Part shown: positions 26,477 to 39,045 of the stretch, one piece after another | Numbering within the stretch: the stretch's first letter is position 1 | Layout: each line of letters starts with the position of its first letter | NCBI GenBank assembly: GCA_011039385.1 | Contig: DRBO01000023.1 | Span: 1-47,498, forward strand | Length of the DNA stretch: 47,498 nt | Reading direction: 5' to 3' | Source of the DNA: Chloroflexota bacterium | Lineage (GTDB): Bacteria; Chloroflexota; Anaerolineae; Anaerolineales; UBA11858 | The notes under the pieces: model-generated | Seen by the model: only the letters and a program-made list of their open reading frames with translations | What the model was told of the DNA's origin: nothing | Databases searched by the model: none | Translations under genes and position numbers: made by a program

Positions 26477-28579
26477 TCAGCTTCCTGAAGGAAGGGTAAA
26501 GGTGAATTTAGCGCCCCCGCCAGGGAGGTTCTCGACCCAGATGCGTCCGCCGTGGCCTTCGACTGCTAATCGGCAGAAAGCCAGACCAAGGCCGAGGCCT
26601 TTAATCCTCTCGTCTGGGTGAATGCGGGTGAATTTATCAAAGATCCGGTCAATATAATCGGGATCCACTCCCGGTCCGGAGTCAAGGACCCATAAGTGGA
26701 TCTCATCCTTGATCATCTCAGCGCCGATCTCGATCTTTCCGTTCGATGGTGTATATTTTATTGCATTCTGCACCAGGTTGATGAGCACGCGTTCGATCAT
26801 GTTGCGGTCCGCGACTACCTGGGGGAGTTTCTTCTGGATTGAAAGAGTCATTTCCTGTTTTTTGGCTGCCGCCTGGGTGGACATTTCCTGTCTGGCATAC
26901 TGAATTAACTCTTCAGGGTGGAAGTTCTCAGTATCGGTAATAGGCTGTCCGCTCTCCAAGCGGTTGATGTCAAGTAAAGACCTGGTCAGACGTTGGATGC
27001 GCACCGTGGAACGATTGGCGATATCAAAAAGAGATTGAATTTCCGGGTCATCTGTACCGGGAAGGGACGCCTGGATGACATCCAGGCTGGAGATGACATT
27101 GGAGAGCGGCGAGCGCAGGTCATGGAAGATCATCGAGGTAAGATCTTCCCGGAGCTGGTCGAGATTTTTTCTTTCTGTTATATCTCTCAGGATCCACTGC
27201 AGCCTGCATTCATCCGCCATTTGGATTTGGTGGACGTTGACTTGGATGGGAATCTCCGTGCCATCCTCCGTGATCAGCTTTGATTCATAAGAGCTGGAAG
27301 TGTCTTCCTCCAGGCTCAGGAAAGTAGATCCGATGGCATCCCATTTCACTTCGTGGATGTCATTAATAACCATCTTGCGAAGCTGGTCCTCCGTGTAGCG
27401 GCTGGTCTGGAGTGTGCGCTGGTTGCTTTCCAGGATGTTTCCTTCCAGGTCGGTGATGATGATCGGGTCAATACTGTTTTCAAACAGATCGTAGTAGCGG
27501 CTGTGTGTCTCCTGGAGATCCTCATACAGTCGGGCATTCTGGATGAATGAGCCAGCCAAGCTGCCAATGCCGGATAAAACCTGCAAAGCATCAGGTTCAA
27601 ACTGGCCCGAATGAGGATTGATCGCTTCCAATACGCCTAATACCCGTCCTGGAATAAAGATTGGCGCGGCTACGATAGCATGGGGCGACATCTCTGGATA
27701 GACTTTGTTAGTCTGTAAGAAGCGGGGATCCTGGGATGGATGGGTGACAATCTCACCCTTCCCGTGTTCTGCTACCCAGCCGGCAAATCCCTGACCAAGG
27801 AGGATCTTTTTACCAACCAGTTTAGCATGCAGGTCCATGCTTTCATGAATGGCAGCTTTGTATTCAAGGTGCCCTCCTTCGAGATCAATCAGTGAGAGGG
27901 CAACAGATTCGACTTCCAGGGCGGTCTGGATTTCCTTGAGGATGTTATTGAGGACAACTTCAAGGTTCAGGGTCGAGGCCATTGCGGAGGCCGAGTTTGC
28001 CAGGGCTGTCATCACCCTGGCCTGCCTGTGACTTTCCCCATATAACTGGGCGTTCAACACCGCGACCGCAGCCTGATCCGCGATGGCCCGGATCAAGTTT
28101 AGGTGGTTTTTCTGGAGATGATTGGGTTCCGGATGCACCAGGGTGATTACGCCTACCAGGTCATTGCGCATGGTAATCGGTACTGACAAGGCTGATTTAG
28201 CTCCTGTTTCTTCATCATCTGGACGCTGGAGCCAGCGCTTATCTTTGCTGGTATTAGGGATAATGACCGCTTTCTGTTTTTTTACCACCCAACCGGCTAG
28301 TCCTTCCTCGAGCGTAACGCGGAGCTGCTCGTTGGTGTGAGTGATCATTTGGTCGTGAACAATGATGGCAGATTCAAAAGGATTACCATTCTCATCCAGA
28401 ATGATGATGCTACCCCGGATTGCTCCGATGGTCTTTATGGCAAGTGATAAGACTCGCTCTAGCAGGACAGCCAAATCCAGTGTAGTCGCCACTTCCCGGC
28501 TGATGCGGTACAGCAGTTCCAGCAAGGCCTGCTGATTGGTTTTATTTTCCCGTTTAGGATTGTCACTCTTTTGTATCAT
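26477..28579 (-). CDS. Sensor histidine kinase with two GAF domains and a PAS domain
   Basis: 700 aa; 'MIFHDLRSPLSNVISSLDVI' H-box, 'NLVQNAIKYTPSNGKIEIG' N-box, 'DSGPGVDPDYIDRIFDKFTR', 'GLGLGLAFCRLAVEGHGGRIWVE'. Confidence 0.93.
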   Translation of the reverse strand: MIQKSDNPKRENKTNQQALLELLYRISREVATTLDLAVLLERVLSLAIKTIGAIRGSIIILDENGNPFESAIIVHDQMITHTNEQLRVTLEEGLAGWVVKKQKAVIIPNTSKDKRWLQRPDDEETGAKSALSVPITMRNDLVGVITLVHPEPNHLQKNHLNLIRAIADQAAVAVLNAQLYGESHRQARVMTALANSASAMASTLNLEVVLNNILKEIQTALEVESVALSLIDLEGGHLEYKAAIHESMDLHAKLVGKKILLGQGFAGWVAEHGKGEIVTHPSQDPRFLQTNKVYPEMSPHAIVAAPIFIPGRVLGVLEAINPHSGQFEPDALQVLSGIGSLAGSFIQNARLYEDLQETHSRYYDLFENSIDPIIITDLEGNILESNQRTLQTSRYTEDQLRKMVINDIHEVKWDAIGSTFLSLEEDTSSSYESKLITEDGTEIPIQVNVHQIQMADECRLQWILRDITERKNLDQLREDLTSMIFHDLRSPLSNVISSLDVIQASLPGTDDPEIQSLFDIANRSTVRIQRLTRSLLDINRLESGQPITDTENFHPEELIQYARQEMSTQAAAKKQEMTLSIQKKLPQVVADRNMIERVLINLVQNAIKYTPSNGKIEIGAEMIKDEIHLWVLDSGPGVDPDYIDRIFDKFTRIHPDERIKGLGLGLAFCRLAVEGHGGRIWVENLPGGGAKFTFTLPSGS

Positions 28580-28844
28580 TTCCAGAACCTACCCCCTCTT
28601 ATTTTATCCCATGTCCGCATAGATATTTTTACTCTTGCTAAGGGGTTTTCCCTGCTGATTGAAATCAGGTTGTAAATCCATCCGCCCTAAAGGGTAGAAT
28701 GACTCCCTGCCCGAAACGAAAGGCCCCAATTTTTTTGGCTATATTCCTTTGACATGATTTCCCCATATATTCTTCCTGAGTATAGCACAGATGGAATCCC
28801 GGGAATCCATGCTCCTGGATCAATTTGCCGGGCCCTGCCTGCGC

Positions 28845-29843
28845 TTAGAGGGAGGTGCTGATAGTGGGTAACCCCAGCATCAGGTCTTCCAGGGTCAATT
28901 TCAGGTTGGCATTCTCTCCCAGCAGCTGGTGTGCCCTTCGAAAGAGGATCAGGGAGTTGCGTGTGGTAGCAAAATCTACTTGGCGAAGGATATGCTGGAT
29001 ATCCTCTTCCCGGTCAATATTCTGGAGTGGAATCTGTGATTGACTGCTTTGATGCAGGATGTCCTGCCAGATTGAGATCCATGTATCCAGCAGTTCCCTA
29101 ACCTTGTGAGGGTCTTTGCTTACTTGATTGGCGTAAGCAAAACGCCTGACCGAATTGCCAGCAAGGATCTCCAGGTGTTCATTGAACAGGTTCCTTCTGC
29201 GCTCGAGGATGTCAGGGTCAACATGCATAGCCAGGGCAATCTCGGGTTTTCCCCCTGAAACATGGGCTAGGAATTGCGCTTCTTGGGGGGGGATATTATG
29301 TAGTTCTTGCAGTCCCCGGCTGGTCACATCCAGAGGGACCGAATTCAGCTTGATCTCCTCGCAACGTGAAGTGATCGTATCCAACAGCGCGGAAGAAGTA
29401 ATGGAAGTCAGGATCAGTATGACAGATCCTGGCGGCTCCTCGAGGGTTTTTAATAGTGAGTTCTGGGCACTGGGACTGGCATTTTCAAAATCAAGCAGCA
29501 AGCCGAATCTGCGGCCAGCTTCATAAGGGGATAAAGATAGGTTGTGGATCAGCTCCCGTATTTGATCTATTTTGATTTGTTTGCTTTCTTCTTCCACACC
29601 GACTGGGAATAAGTCTGGATATTCCAGCCTGTCCACCCGTTTGCATGTTTGACAAACCAGGCAGGGATTCCCGGAGGAACCACCTTCAGGGCAGGTCAGG
29701 GCCTGGATAAAGCGAATGGCAAGATTGGCTTTTCCAACGCCCCGGGGCCCGGTAATCAAATAAGCATGCCGGAGTGAATTATTGAGAATATGCCCCCGCA
29801 GCAGTTGAACAGCCCAGTCATGTCCGATCAGGTCCCATGTCAT
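28845..29843 (-). CDS. holB: DNA polymerase III subunit delta' (clamp-loader AAA+)
   Basis: 332 aa; 'HAYLITGPRGVGKANLAIRFIQALTC', Cys-rich 'CPEGGSSGNPCLVCQTC', 'NSLLKTLEEPPGSVILILTS'. Confidence 0.9.
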   Translation of the reverse strand: MTWDLIGHDWAVQLLRGHILNNSLRHAYLITGPRGVGKANLAIRFIQALTCPEGGSSGNPCLVCQTCKRVDRLEYPDLFPVGVEEESKQIKIDQIRELIHNLSLSPYEAGRRFGLLLDFENASPSAQNSLLKTLEEPPGSVILILTSITSSALLDTITSRCEEIKLNSVPLDVTSRGLQELHNIPPQEAQFLAHVSGGKPEIALAMHVDPDILERRRNLFNEHLEILAGNSVRRFAYANQVSKDPHKVRELLDTWISIWQDILHQSSQSQIPLQNIDREEDIQHILRQVDFATTRNSLILFRRAHQLLGENANLKLTLEDLMLGLPTISTSL

Positions 29844-29921
29844 GGATAAATTCTACAACGGAGAGGGTATTTCCGCAATGTTGTTGACACCTCCCTGCCA
29901 ACCCATTAGAATCAGGCCTGT

Positions 29922-32111
29922 ATGGATATTCTCCAATCCCTTAATGGTCGACAAAAAAAAGCTGTGACAGCCTCACCGGGACCAGTGCTGGTACTGGCGG
30001 GGCCTGGGTCCGGAAAGACCCGGGTGCTCACTCACCGGGCAGCATATCTAATGAGCGAGCTGCAGGTGCAGCCTTTCCATATGATGGCGGTTACCTTTAC
30101 CAACAAAGCCGCTGAAGAGATGAAAAAGCGCATTGATGCCTTGCTGGGGAGACATACTCGCGGTTTGACTGTGGGTACCTTCCACTCTACCTGTGCGGGC
30201 ATTCTGCGGATTGAGGCGGCTCATATTCCGGTCAATCAGAACTATGTAATTTTTGATGCTGATGACCAGCTCCGGGTGGTCAAGCAGGTGCTTAAGGATC
30301 TCAATTATAATGAGAAGGATTACCGGCCGCAAAGAATCCACGGGATCATTTCAGCGGCCAAGAATGAGCTCTACCTGCCCAAAGATGTGCCGATTTTCAA
30401 CAGATGGGACAAGGTGGCGGTTGAAGTCTATGAAGCTTATCAGAAGATCCTCTTGAGCAGCAATGCCTTCGATTTTGATGATCTGCTGCTGTGGATGGCT
30501 TTCCTGCTGCGGGATAACGAGCAAGTCCGAGAGAAATATTCCCGGCGTTTTGAACATATCCTGGTGGATGAATTCCAAGATACCAACATAGCCCAGTACA
30601 CGCTGCTGAAGCATCTGGCATCCTATCATCGGAATATATTTGTGGTGGGGGACTCTGACCAGTCCATCTACCGCTGGCGGGGAGCTGACTACCGCAACGT
30701 GCGCCGATTCGAAGAGGATTTTTCAGATGCTGCAGTTATTCTCCTGGAACAAAATTACCGCTCCACCCAGAACATTCTCGATACGGCGATGGCCATCATC
30801 AACCGCAACACCAACCGGATGCCGAAAAAACTCTTCACCGAACGTGGTGAAGGTGAATTGATTGCCATCCGCGAAGCCTTTGATGAACAGCAGCAGGCAG
30901 CCTTCGTGGTTGACATCATTCAACAGCAGGTCCGAGAGGGGAAAGCCGAGGTATCAGATTTTGCGGTCATGTACCGCACCAACGCCCAATCCAGGATCAT
31001 TGAAGAGGCATTCATATCCGCCCATATCCCTTACCGGTTGGTGGGCGCTCAGCGTTTCTACGGCAGGCGGGAAGTGAAGGATATTATTGCCTACTTGCGC
31101 GTAATCGTAAATCCAGATGATATAGTCAGCTTGCGCCGGATCATTAATACGCCCAGACGGAAAATCGGCCTGAAGACCTTTGCCGATTTACTTCAAAATG
31201 CAGCTCGGAATGGGCTTACCCCGGGGGCTTTTTTGATGACCCTCGCAGAAGAAGGGGCACCAAATCGGGAAGCCTTCAATGAATCAGTTGCAGCGCGGCT
31301 GTCGGCATTCGGACGGCAGCTGGTGAGTTGGCGGAAACTGGTTGACAGCCTTCCGCCTGTAGAGATGATAGATCGGATCCTGGAGGATATCGATTACCGA
31401 AGTTTTATTGAAGATGGCAGTGATGAGGGCTATGACCGCTGGGAAAACGTGGATGAACTCCGGCGCCTGGCTTCTGAATACCAGACGGTTGGGCTTTTCA
31501 AGTTCCTCGAGAATGTAGCCTTGATCTCTGACCAGGATACGCTGGACTCCGATGCGGAAGGGGCTACTCTGCTGACGCTGCACGCGGCCAAGGGCCTGGA
31601 GTTCAAGCAGGTGCTGATCATCGGGCTTAATGATGAGATCCTGCCCCACGTCCGTTCCATGGATGACCCGGAGGCTATGGAGGAAGAGCGCAGGCTCTTT
31701 TATGTGGGGATTACCCGGGCTAAGGACCGCCTTTACCTGCTGCATTCCTTGGTCCGCACTTTTGGGCGCTCGAGGGAGCTGGAAGCCTCACCATTCTACC
31801 GGGATATCCCGCCTGAACTGCGGGCTGGGAACAGTCTTTACGGCGTACCAGTGTCCAGGCAGGACAGCCAGATAAAGGTCGGCCGCACCTGGAAGGAACT
31901 CCAGGCTGAAAGTGCCCGGAATCAGCCGCTTGAAAAACAATTCAATCCGGGAGATAAAGTCCAGCACCCCAAGTGGGGGAATGGCCTTGTTCTTAACAGC
32001 CGCCTGCAGGATGATGATGAAATCGTCGATGTTTTTTTTGAAGGCATGAAAGACAAGGAGAGAACCAAAAAACTGATCGCCTCTCTCAGTAATCTCAAGA
32101 AAATTGCTTGA
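29922..32111 (+). CDS. pcrA: UvrD/PcrA-type superfamily 1 DNA helicase
   Basis: 729 aa; 'LAGPGSGKTRVLTHR', 'VDEFQDTNIAQY', 'VGDSDQSIYRWRGAD', 'LLTLHAAKGLEFKQVLIIGL', 'RLFYVGITRAKDRLYL'. Confidence 0.96.
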   Translation: MDILQSLNGRQKKAVTASPGPVLVLAGPGSGKTRVLTHRAAYLMSELQVQPFHMMAVTFTNKAAEEMKKRIDALLGRHTRGLTVGTFHSTCAGILRIEAAHIPVNQNYVIFDADDQLRVVKQVLKDLNYNEKDYRPQRIHGIISAAKNELYLPKDVPIFNRWDKVAVEVYEAYQKILLSSNAFDFDDLLLWMAFLLRDNEQVREKYSRRFEHILVDEFQDTNIAQYTLLKHLASYHRNIFVVGDSDQSIYRWRGADYRNVRRFEEDFSDAAVILLEQNYRSTQNILDTAMAIINRNTNRMPKKLFTERGEGELIAIREAFDEQQQAAFVVDIIQQQVREGKAEVSDFAVMYRTNAQSRIIEEAFISAHIPYRLVGAQRFYGRREVKDIIAYLRVIVNPDDIVSLRRIINTPRRKIGLKTFADLLQNAARNGLTPGAFLMTLAEEGAPNREAFNESVAARLSAFGRQLVSWRKLVDSLPPVEMIDRILEDIDYRSFIEDGSDEGYDRWENVDELRRLASEYQTVGLFKFLENVALISDQDTLDSDAEGATLLTLHAAKGLEFKQVLIIGLNDEILPHVRSMDDPEAMEEERRLFYVGITRAKDRLYLLHSLVRTFGRSRELEASPFYRDIPPELRAGNSLYGVPVSRQDSQIKVGRTWKELQAESARNQPLEKQFNPGDKVQHPKWGNGLVLNSRLQDDDEIVDVFFEGMKDKERTKKLIASLSNLKKIA

Positions 32112-32167
32112 AGTGGAATGGTAAAATACCAGCAGAAGATCTGGTTTCGGCAGGAAGGAAAACCGCT

Positions 32168-32662
32168 ATGGCTGTAATCGAAAAAGGCTCATTTGAAGTC
32201 ATCAGCCGGAGTCCTGCGCAAACCCGTCGGGTGGGGATGCGTCTGGGGGAGCTGCTGCTTCCCGGGGATGTGATCTGCCTGGAGGGAAACCTGGGAGCTG
32301 GGAAAACCACCCTCGTGCAGGGTATTGCTTCCGGATGGGGTTCCTACGATTCCGTCACCAGCCCTTCCTATGTGCTGGTTAAAGTATACCGGCGCTTGGA
32401 TCAAAATCGGCTTTACCACCTGGATGCCTACCGACTTTCTGGGCCACAGGAGGCAATCGACCTGGATATTGATGCTATGCTCAGCCAGGGTCCTCTGCTG
32501 GTGGAATGGGCTGACAAGATCAAAGAAGCCCTGCCGGAAGGGCATTTGTGGATGAGAATGCGCGCAATAAACGAAGAACAGCGCGATTTTATTGTCCATG
32601 CCCGGGGGGAGCGGCATAAAGAGATCCTGGAGCGATTCAGAGAGGATATTTACGGAGCATAA
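32168..32662 (+). CDS. tsaE: tRNA threonylcarbamoyladenosine biosynthesis ATPase TsaE
   Basis: 'GDVICLEGNLGAGKTTLVQGIASGWG', 'VTSPSYVLVKVY', 'LYHLDAYRL'. ATG 32168 preferred over the upstream in-frame start at 32108, which would overlap pcrA. Confidence 0.93.
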   Translation: MAVIEKGSFEVISRSPAQTRRVGMRLGELLLPGDVICLEGNLGAGKTTLVQGIASGWGSYDSVTSPSYVLVKVYRRLDQNRLYHLDAYRLSGPQEAIDLDIDAMLSQGPLLVEWADKIKEALPEGHLWMRMRAINEEQRDFIVHARGERHKEILERFREDIYGA

Positions 32663-32663
32663 T

Positions 32664-33329
32664 ATGCTGCTGGGAGTTGATACATCAACACAAGCCGTGG
32701 GCGTAGTCATCTATGATGGCAGCCAGGTCCTCTGCGAGGAAAGCTGGATATCCCGGCGGTTTCATACTGTGGAGCTGGCCAAAGCTGTCTCGGAAAATCT
32801 TATCCGGGCAGGCCTTTCAGCCAATGACCTGGATTTCCTTGGTGTAGCCACCGGTCCGGGGTCATTTACTGGGCTGAGGATTGGATTGGCATTGGTCAAG
32901 GGGATTGCCTTTACCCACCAACTTCCTGTTATCGGTGTGCCAACCCTGGACATCACCGCCCGGGCAGTTCCACCGACAGATCAAAAACTGGCGGCTGTGC
33001 TGCAGGCGGGGAGGAATCGCCTGGCAGTGGGCTGGTACCAAACCGTTGATGGACACTGGGCCCCAGAGGGTAAAATAGAGAACCTTTCTCTGGAGGAACT
33101 CGTCACCAGAATTACGAAACCGTGCCTTCTAACCGGGGAGTTATCCCGGGAGATCCGCCAGGCCCTGGTGGATCATGAATTGATCACGCTGGCAGATCCG
33201 ACGCTGGCCATGCGCAGTCCCAAATATCTGGCGGAATTGGCCTGGGAGCGCTGGCGGTCCGGGGATGTGGACGACGTGCTGGGTTTAAAACCGTATTATC
33301 TTCATAAAGGGGATCCAATACCAGGATAG
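32664..33329 (+). CDS. tsaB: tRNA threonylcarbamoyladenosine biosynthesis protein TsaB
   Basis: MLLGVDTSTQAVGVVIYDG...'FLGVATGPGSFTGLRIGLALVKGIAF'. Start at 32664 follows the TsaE stop by 1 nt. Confidence 0.93.
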   Translation: MLLGVDTSTQAVGVVIYDGSQVLCEESWISRRFHTVELAKAVSENLIRAGLSANDLDFLGVATGPGSFTGLRIGLALVKGIAFTHQLPVIGVPTLDITARAVPPTDQKLAAVLQAGRNRLAVGWYQTVDGHWAPEGKIENLSLEELVTRITKPCLLTGELSREIRQALVDHELITLADPTLAMRSPKYLAELAWERWRSGDVDDVLGLKPYYLHKGDPIPG

Positions 33330-33359
33330 CCCTTTCTCCTCAAGGAGTCTTTTTTCTTT

Positions 33360-33989
33360 ATGACCGCTGATCTTGAGCTTGGAAAAATAGCCGATGCTGT
33401 TTCTACCTGTAAAAAATGTGCACTGTTCCATTCCCGCGCCAAGGGTGTGCCTGGCGAAGGTCCCTCTGACGCGGAGATCATGTTCATTGGTGAAGGGCCG
33501 GGTTTCCATGAGAATATGCAGGGGCGTCCATTTGTGGGCGCGGCCGGGGAGTTCTTGGTCGAACTGCTGGCTGGCATTGGCATGAAACGGGAGCAGGTAT
33601 TCATCACCAATGTAGTCAAGTGTCGTCCTCCGGGAAATCGCGATCCCCAACCCGAGGAACTTCAGGCCTGTGCGCCTTACTTGGAAAGGCAGCTCCAGAT
33701 TATCAATCCCAGGGTGATCGTCACTTTGGGCCGTTTTTCGATGGCCCGATTCATATCCAATGCAAAAATCAGTGAAATTCACGGTCAGCCCATCCGGGTC
33801 AAGGGTATGTTGGTTGTGCCTTTTTACCATCCGGCAGCGGCTTTACACCGGCCTTCCTTGCGCTCGGTGATTGAAGCGGATTTTGCTAAATTACCAGAAC
33901 TGATCCAGAACGCCGGGAAAGCTCCAGTGTATAAACCGGTAAAAAACCTGGAAGAGGATAATCATGCTGAACAGCTGAGCCTGTTTTAA
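33360..33989 (+). CDS. Uracil-DNA glycosylase, type 4 (Fe-S)
   Basis: 209 aa; 'VSTCKKCALFHSRAKGVPGEGPSDAEIMFIGEGPGFHENMQGRPFVGAAGEFL', 'YITNVVKCRPPGNRDP' pattern, 'PFYHPAAALHRP'. Confidence 0.93.
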   Translation: MTADLELGKIADAVSTCKKCALFHSRAKGVPGEGPSDAEIMFIGEGPGFHENMQGRPFVGAAGEFLVELLAGIGMKREQVFITNVVKCRPPGNRDPQPEELQACAPYLERQLQIINPRVIVTLGRFSMARFISNAKISEIHGQPIRVKGMLVVPFYHPAAALHRPSLRSVIEADFAKLPELIQNAGKAPVYKPVKNLEEDNHAEQLSLF

Positions 33990-34020
33990 AAATAGAGATG
34001 TTATTGAGGGAGCGAGAAGA

Positions 34021-35337
34021 ATGATTGAAAATAGCAGTCTGTTTGGAAAACTGAATGATCAGAGTGCCCAGGTAGTAATCCTGGGTTTAGGCTATGTGGG
34101 GTTACCACTGGCGACCGTGCTGGCAGAAGCTGGATACAACGTTACCGGTGTAGACCTGGACAGGTCCAAGGTGGATGCGCTGAATCAGGGGATCAGCTAC
34201 ATCGATGATGTGGATACCAGCCTGTTGGAAAAGTTGGTTAAGGTGGGATCCTTGAAGGCAACCACGGATTTTTCAGTGGTTAAGGAAGCTGACGCGGTAA
34301 GCATCTGCGTTCCCACACCATTACGCAAAACCAGGGATCCAGACCTGTCTTATATTATTTCTGTGGCAGATTCGATTGCTCCTTATATGCATACCGACAT
34401 GGTTGTGGTCCTCGAATCTACAACCTATCCTGGGACAACCCGGGATCTTCTCTTACCGAAGCTGATAGAGGGAAGGGATTTAAATGTGGGAGAGGACTTT
34501 TACCTGGCGTTTTCACCTGAGCGGGTCGACCCCGGCCGTGAGGACTGGACCACAAAAAATACCCCGAAAGTGGTCGGTGGAGTCACACCAGCCTGTACGG
34601 AGATAGCGTCCAAATATTACCAGGGCGCTATGGAAGCCGTGGTCCCAGTGGCTACTGCGGAAGTTGCGGAGATGACTAAATTACTTGAAAATACCTTTCG
34701 GATGGTGAACATTGGATTGGTGAATGAAATGGCAATCATGTGCGATCGAATGGGCATCAATGTTTGGGATGTGATCGACGCTGCGGCAACCAAACCCTTT
34801 GGCTTTATGAAATTCACACCAGGACCTGGGTTGGGCGGGCATTGCATTCCTATCGATCCTCTCTTCCTGTCCTGGAAGCTGCGCTCACTGAACTATACAG
34901 CGCGTTTTATTGACCTGGCATCGGAAATCAATACAGGTATGCCCCGCTATGTGGTTGGCAAGGTTCAGGAAACGCTCAATAACCAGGGCAAAGCTCTTAA
35001 AGGGAGCAGTGTGCTGGTGCTGGGAGCAGCTTATAAGCCCGATATTGATGATGTCCGTGAGTCACCAGCCCTGGATGTGATCGGCCTGCTTCAGCAGGGT
35101 GGAGCGGTTGTCAGCTACCATGACCCGTTTATTCCAGTACTGCGGCACGAGAAAATCGAGCTTACCAGTGTGCCGGATGTAATGGCCGAAGTAGAGAATG
35201 TGGACTGCGTGGTAATTATCACCAACCACAGCCAATATGATTTCCAGGCGGTTTACGAAAGGGCTCAATGCATCATGGACGCCCGCAATGCTTTGGGGGA
35301 GATCGCAGGCGATGATCCCAAAGTGACGGGATTGTAA
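34021..35337 (+). CDS. Nucleotide-sugar dehydrogenase (UDP-GlcNAc/UDP-ManNAc 6-dehydrogenase type)
   Basis: 438 aa; 'VVILGLGYVGLPLATVLAEAGYNVTGVDLD', 'SICVPTPLRKTRDPDLSYI', 'FTPGPGLGGHCIPIDPLFLSWKLR'. Confidence 0.93.
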   Translation: MIENSSLFGKLNDQSAQVVILGLGYVGLPLATVLAEAGYNVTGVDLDRSKVDALNQGISYIDDVDTSLLEKLVKVGSLKATTDFSVVKEADAVSICVPTPLRKTRDPDLSYIISVADSIAPYMHTDMVVVLESTTYPGTTRDLLLPKLIEGRDLNVGEDFYLAFSPERVDPGREDWTTKNTPKVVGGVTPACTEIASKYYQGAMEAVVPVATAEVAEMTKLLENTFRMVNIGLVNEMAIMCDRMGINVWDVIDAAATKPFGFMKFTPGPGLGGHCIPIDPLFLSWKLRSLNYTARFIDLASEINTGMPRYVVGKVQETLNNQGKALKGSSVLVLGAAYKPDIDDVRESPALDVIGLLQQGGAVVSYHDPFIPVLRHEKIELTSVPDVMAEVENVDCVVIITNHSQYDFQAVYERAQCIMDARNALGEIAGDDPKVTGL

Positions 35338-35354
35338 TCCCGGGAGGAAGCTGA

Positions 35355-36332
35355 ATGGAAAGATATCTTGTAACCGGCGCGGCAGGTTTTATCGCCTCCA
35401 AGGTAGTGGAAAAACTTCTCCAGGGTGGTGCTGAGGTTGTAGGGATTGATAATTTGAATGACGCCTATGACCCGCGGATGAAGGAATACCGCTTGACCAG
35501 GCTTATAGGTAACCCGGGTTTCAGTTTTTGCAAAATGGATATCAGCGATCGAGCTTTCTTGGAGGATGAACGTTTACAGGGACAGGAGTTTAATGCCGTA
35601 CTTAACCTGGCCGCCCGAGCTGGCGTGCGGGACAGCTTGAAAGACCCCTGGGTGTACTTGGATACCAATACTACCGGCACGTTAAATCTATTGGAGTTCT
35701 GCCTTCAGGAAGGGATCAAGAAGTTCCTGCTGGCTTCCACGTCGAGTGTATATGGGGATGACGCACCCCTGCCCACGCCGGAAAGCGCCGAGAGCAGCTA
35801 TCCGCTGCAGGCCTATGCGGCATCGAAAAAGGGGGCTGAGGTTCTGGCGCACGCCTATCATTACCTTCACGACCTCGATGTTTCTGTTCTGCGCTACTTT
35901 ACCGTCTATGGTCCGGCTGGTAGGCCGGATATGGTAATGTTCCGATTTACCAAGTGGATCGCAGAGGGCATGACAGTCCATTTGAACGGTGACGGCGAGC
36001 AGTCTCGGGGCTTCACTTATGTGGATGATATCGCCCAGGGGACGATTGCAGCCCTGGGTCTAGTTGGCTACGAGATCATTAACCTTGGCGGTCATGAAGT
36101 GATCACCATTAATGAACTCATTTCCATGCTGGAAAATATCTTGGGGAAAAAAGCACAGATCGAATACCATCCCCGCCACCGGGCGGATATGTTGACCAAC
36201 CATGCTGACATAAGCAAAGCCAGGGAAGTTCTGAACTGGGAACCACAGATATCGTTGGAGGTCGGGGTTCAGAAACTTGTGGACTGGTACCTGGCGGAAC
36301 GTATCTGGGCTAAAGAGATATTCACGGAGTAA
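35355..36332 (+). CDS. NAD-dependent nucleotide-sugar epimerase (UDP-glucuronate 4-epimerase-like)
   Basis: 325 aa SDR; 'VTGAAGFIASKVVEKLLQGGAEVVGIDNLNDAYDPRMKEYRL', YxxxK 'YAASKKGAE', 'RFTKWIAEG'. Confidence 0.9.
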   Translation: MERYLVTGAAGFIASKVVEKLLQGGAEVVGIDNLNDAYDPRMKEYRLTRLIGNPGFSFCKMDISDRAFLEDERLQGQEFNAVLNLAARAGVRDSLKDPWVYLDTNTTGTLNLLEFCLQEGIKKFLLASTSSVYGDDAPLPTPESAESSYPLQAYAASKKGAEVLAHAYHYLHDLDVSVLRYFTVYGPAGRPDMVMFRFTKWIAEGMTVHLNGDGEQSRGFTYVDDIAQGTIAALGLVGYEIINLGGHEVITINELISMLENILGKKAQIEYHPRHRADMLTNHADISKAREVLNWEPQISLEVGVQKLVDWYLAERIWAKEIFTE

Positions 36333-36451
36333 GGTTTTGAAGCTGCCGCAATTTTTACAGCCGCTCTGTAGCTTATAACTAGCATCATCCTGAGGATGAC
36401 CGATAAAGGAATCCATTCCACATCAGAGGATGGATCTACGAGGAAAAAAAT

Positions 36452-38499
<2,048 letters not shown>

Positions 38500-38763
38500 T
38501 GAATTTTCTTTCTGAGATTGATAGTTATAAATATCATCTACAGAAACTGGAGCTTTATCCACAGGCCGTAAGGCGGCGGCAGTGTCTGGAAAGAGAGTGC
38601 ATATCACTACCCCTCGCATGAATCTCTATTCTCCCGGGAGAGATCAGGTTTATGGCCATACAGTGGGTTATTTATTTGAAGGGTATCTCAGTGTCGGTTC
38701 AGTGGATTGACAAGAGTATTTAATTACCAGTTTTAGTTCCTTCTGGACACAAGAGGTTGAACC

Positions 38764-39045
38764 ATGAAGAAAATGGAACCCCGCAAGTTATTCAGAAACT
38801 TGATTGTTGAGATCATCATTTACAGCCTGCTGATTTTCGGTTACTACCTGCTGGTTTTACGCTGGCTGGGGGAGTGGATTGCTTCCATCTTTAATTCTAA
38901 TTTGATTCTTTATGCCTGGGCCGGTTTGGGTTTGATCTTTGTCCAGGCTGTACTTTTGGATTTTGCCACCTCATTCTTGATGAAATTTATCAAACTGGAC
39001 CAGTTTGGTATCAGGAGGATCCTGGATGTATTTTCCGATCGCTGA
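38764..39045 (+). CDS. Small membrane protein (two predicted TM segments)
   Basis: 93 aa; hydrophobic segments 'IIIYSLLIFGYYLLVL' and 'LYAWAGLGLIFVQAVLL'; overlaps the next gene by 20 bp. Confidence 0.7.
   Translation: MKKMEPRKLFRNLIVEIIIYSLLIFGYYLLVLRWLGEWIASIFNSNLILYAWAGLGLIFVQAVLLDFATSFLMKFIKLDQFGIRRILDVFSDR

Noticed and set aside
26477-28579. Phytochrome-like photoreceptor
   Set aside because: GAF domains lack an obvious bilin-attachment context and there is no PHY-type region; a generic GAF/PAS kinase is the safer call.
38500-38763. Possible promoter TTGACA at 38707 ahead of the sulfur module
   Set aside because: No convincing -10 at proper spacing; too weak to list as a feature.
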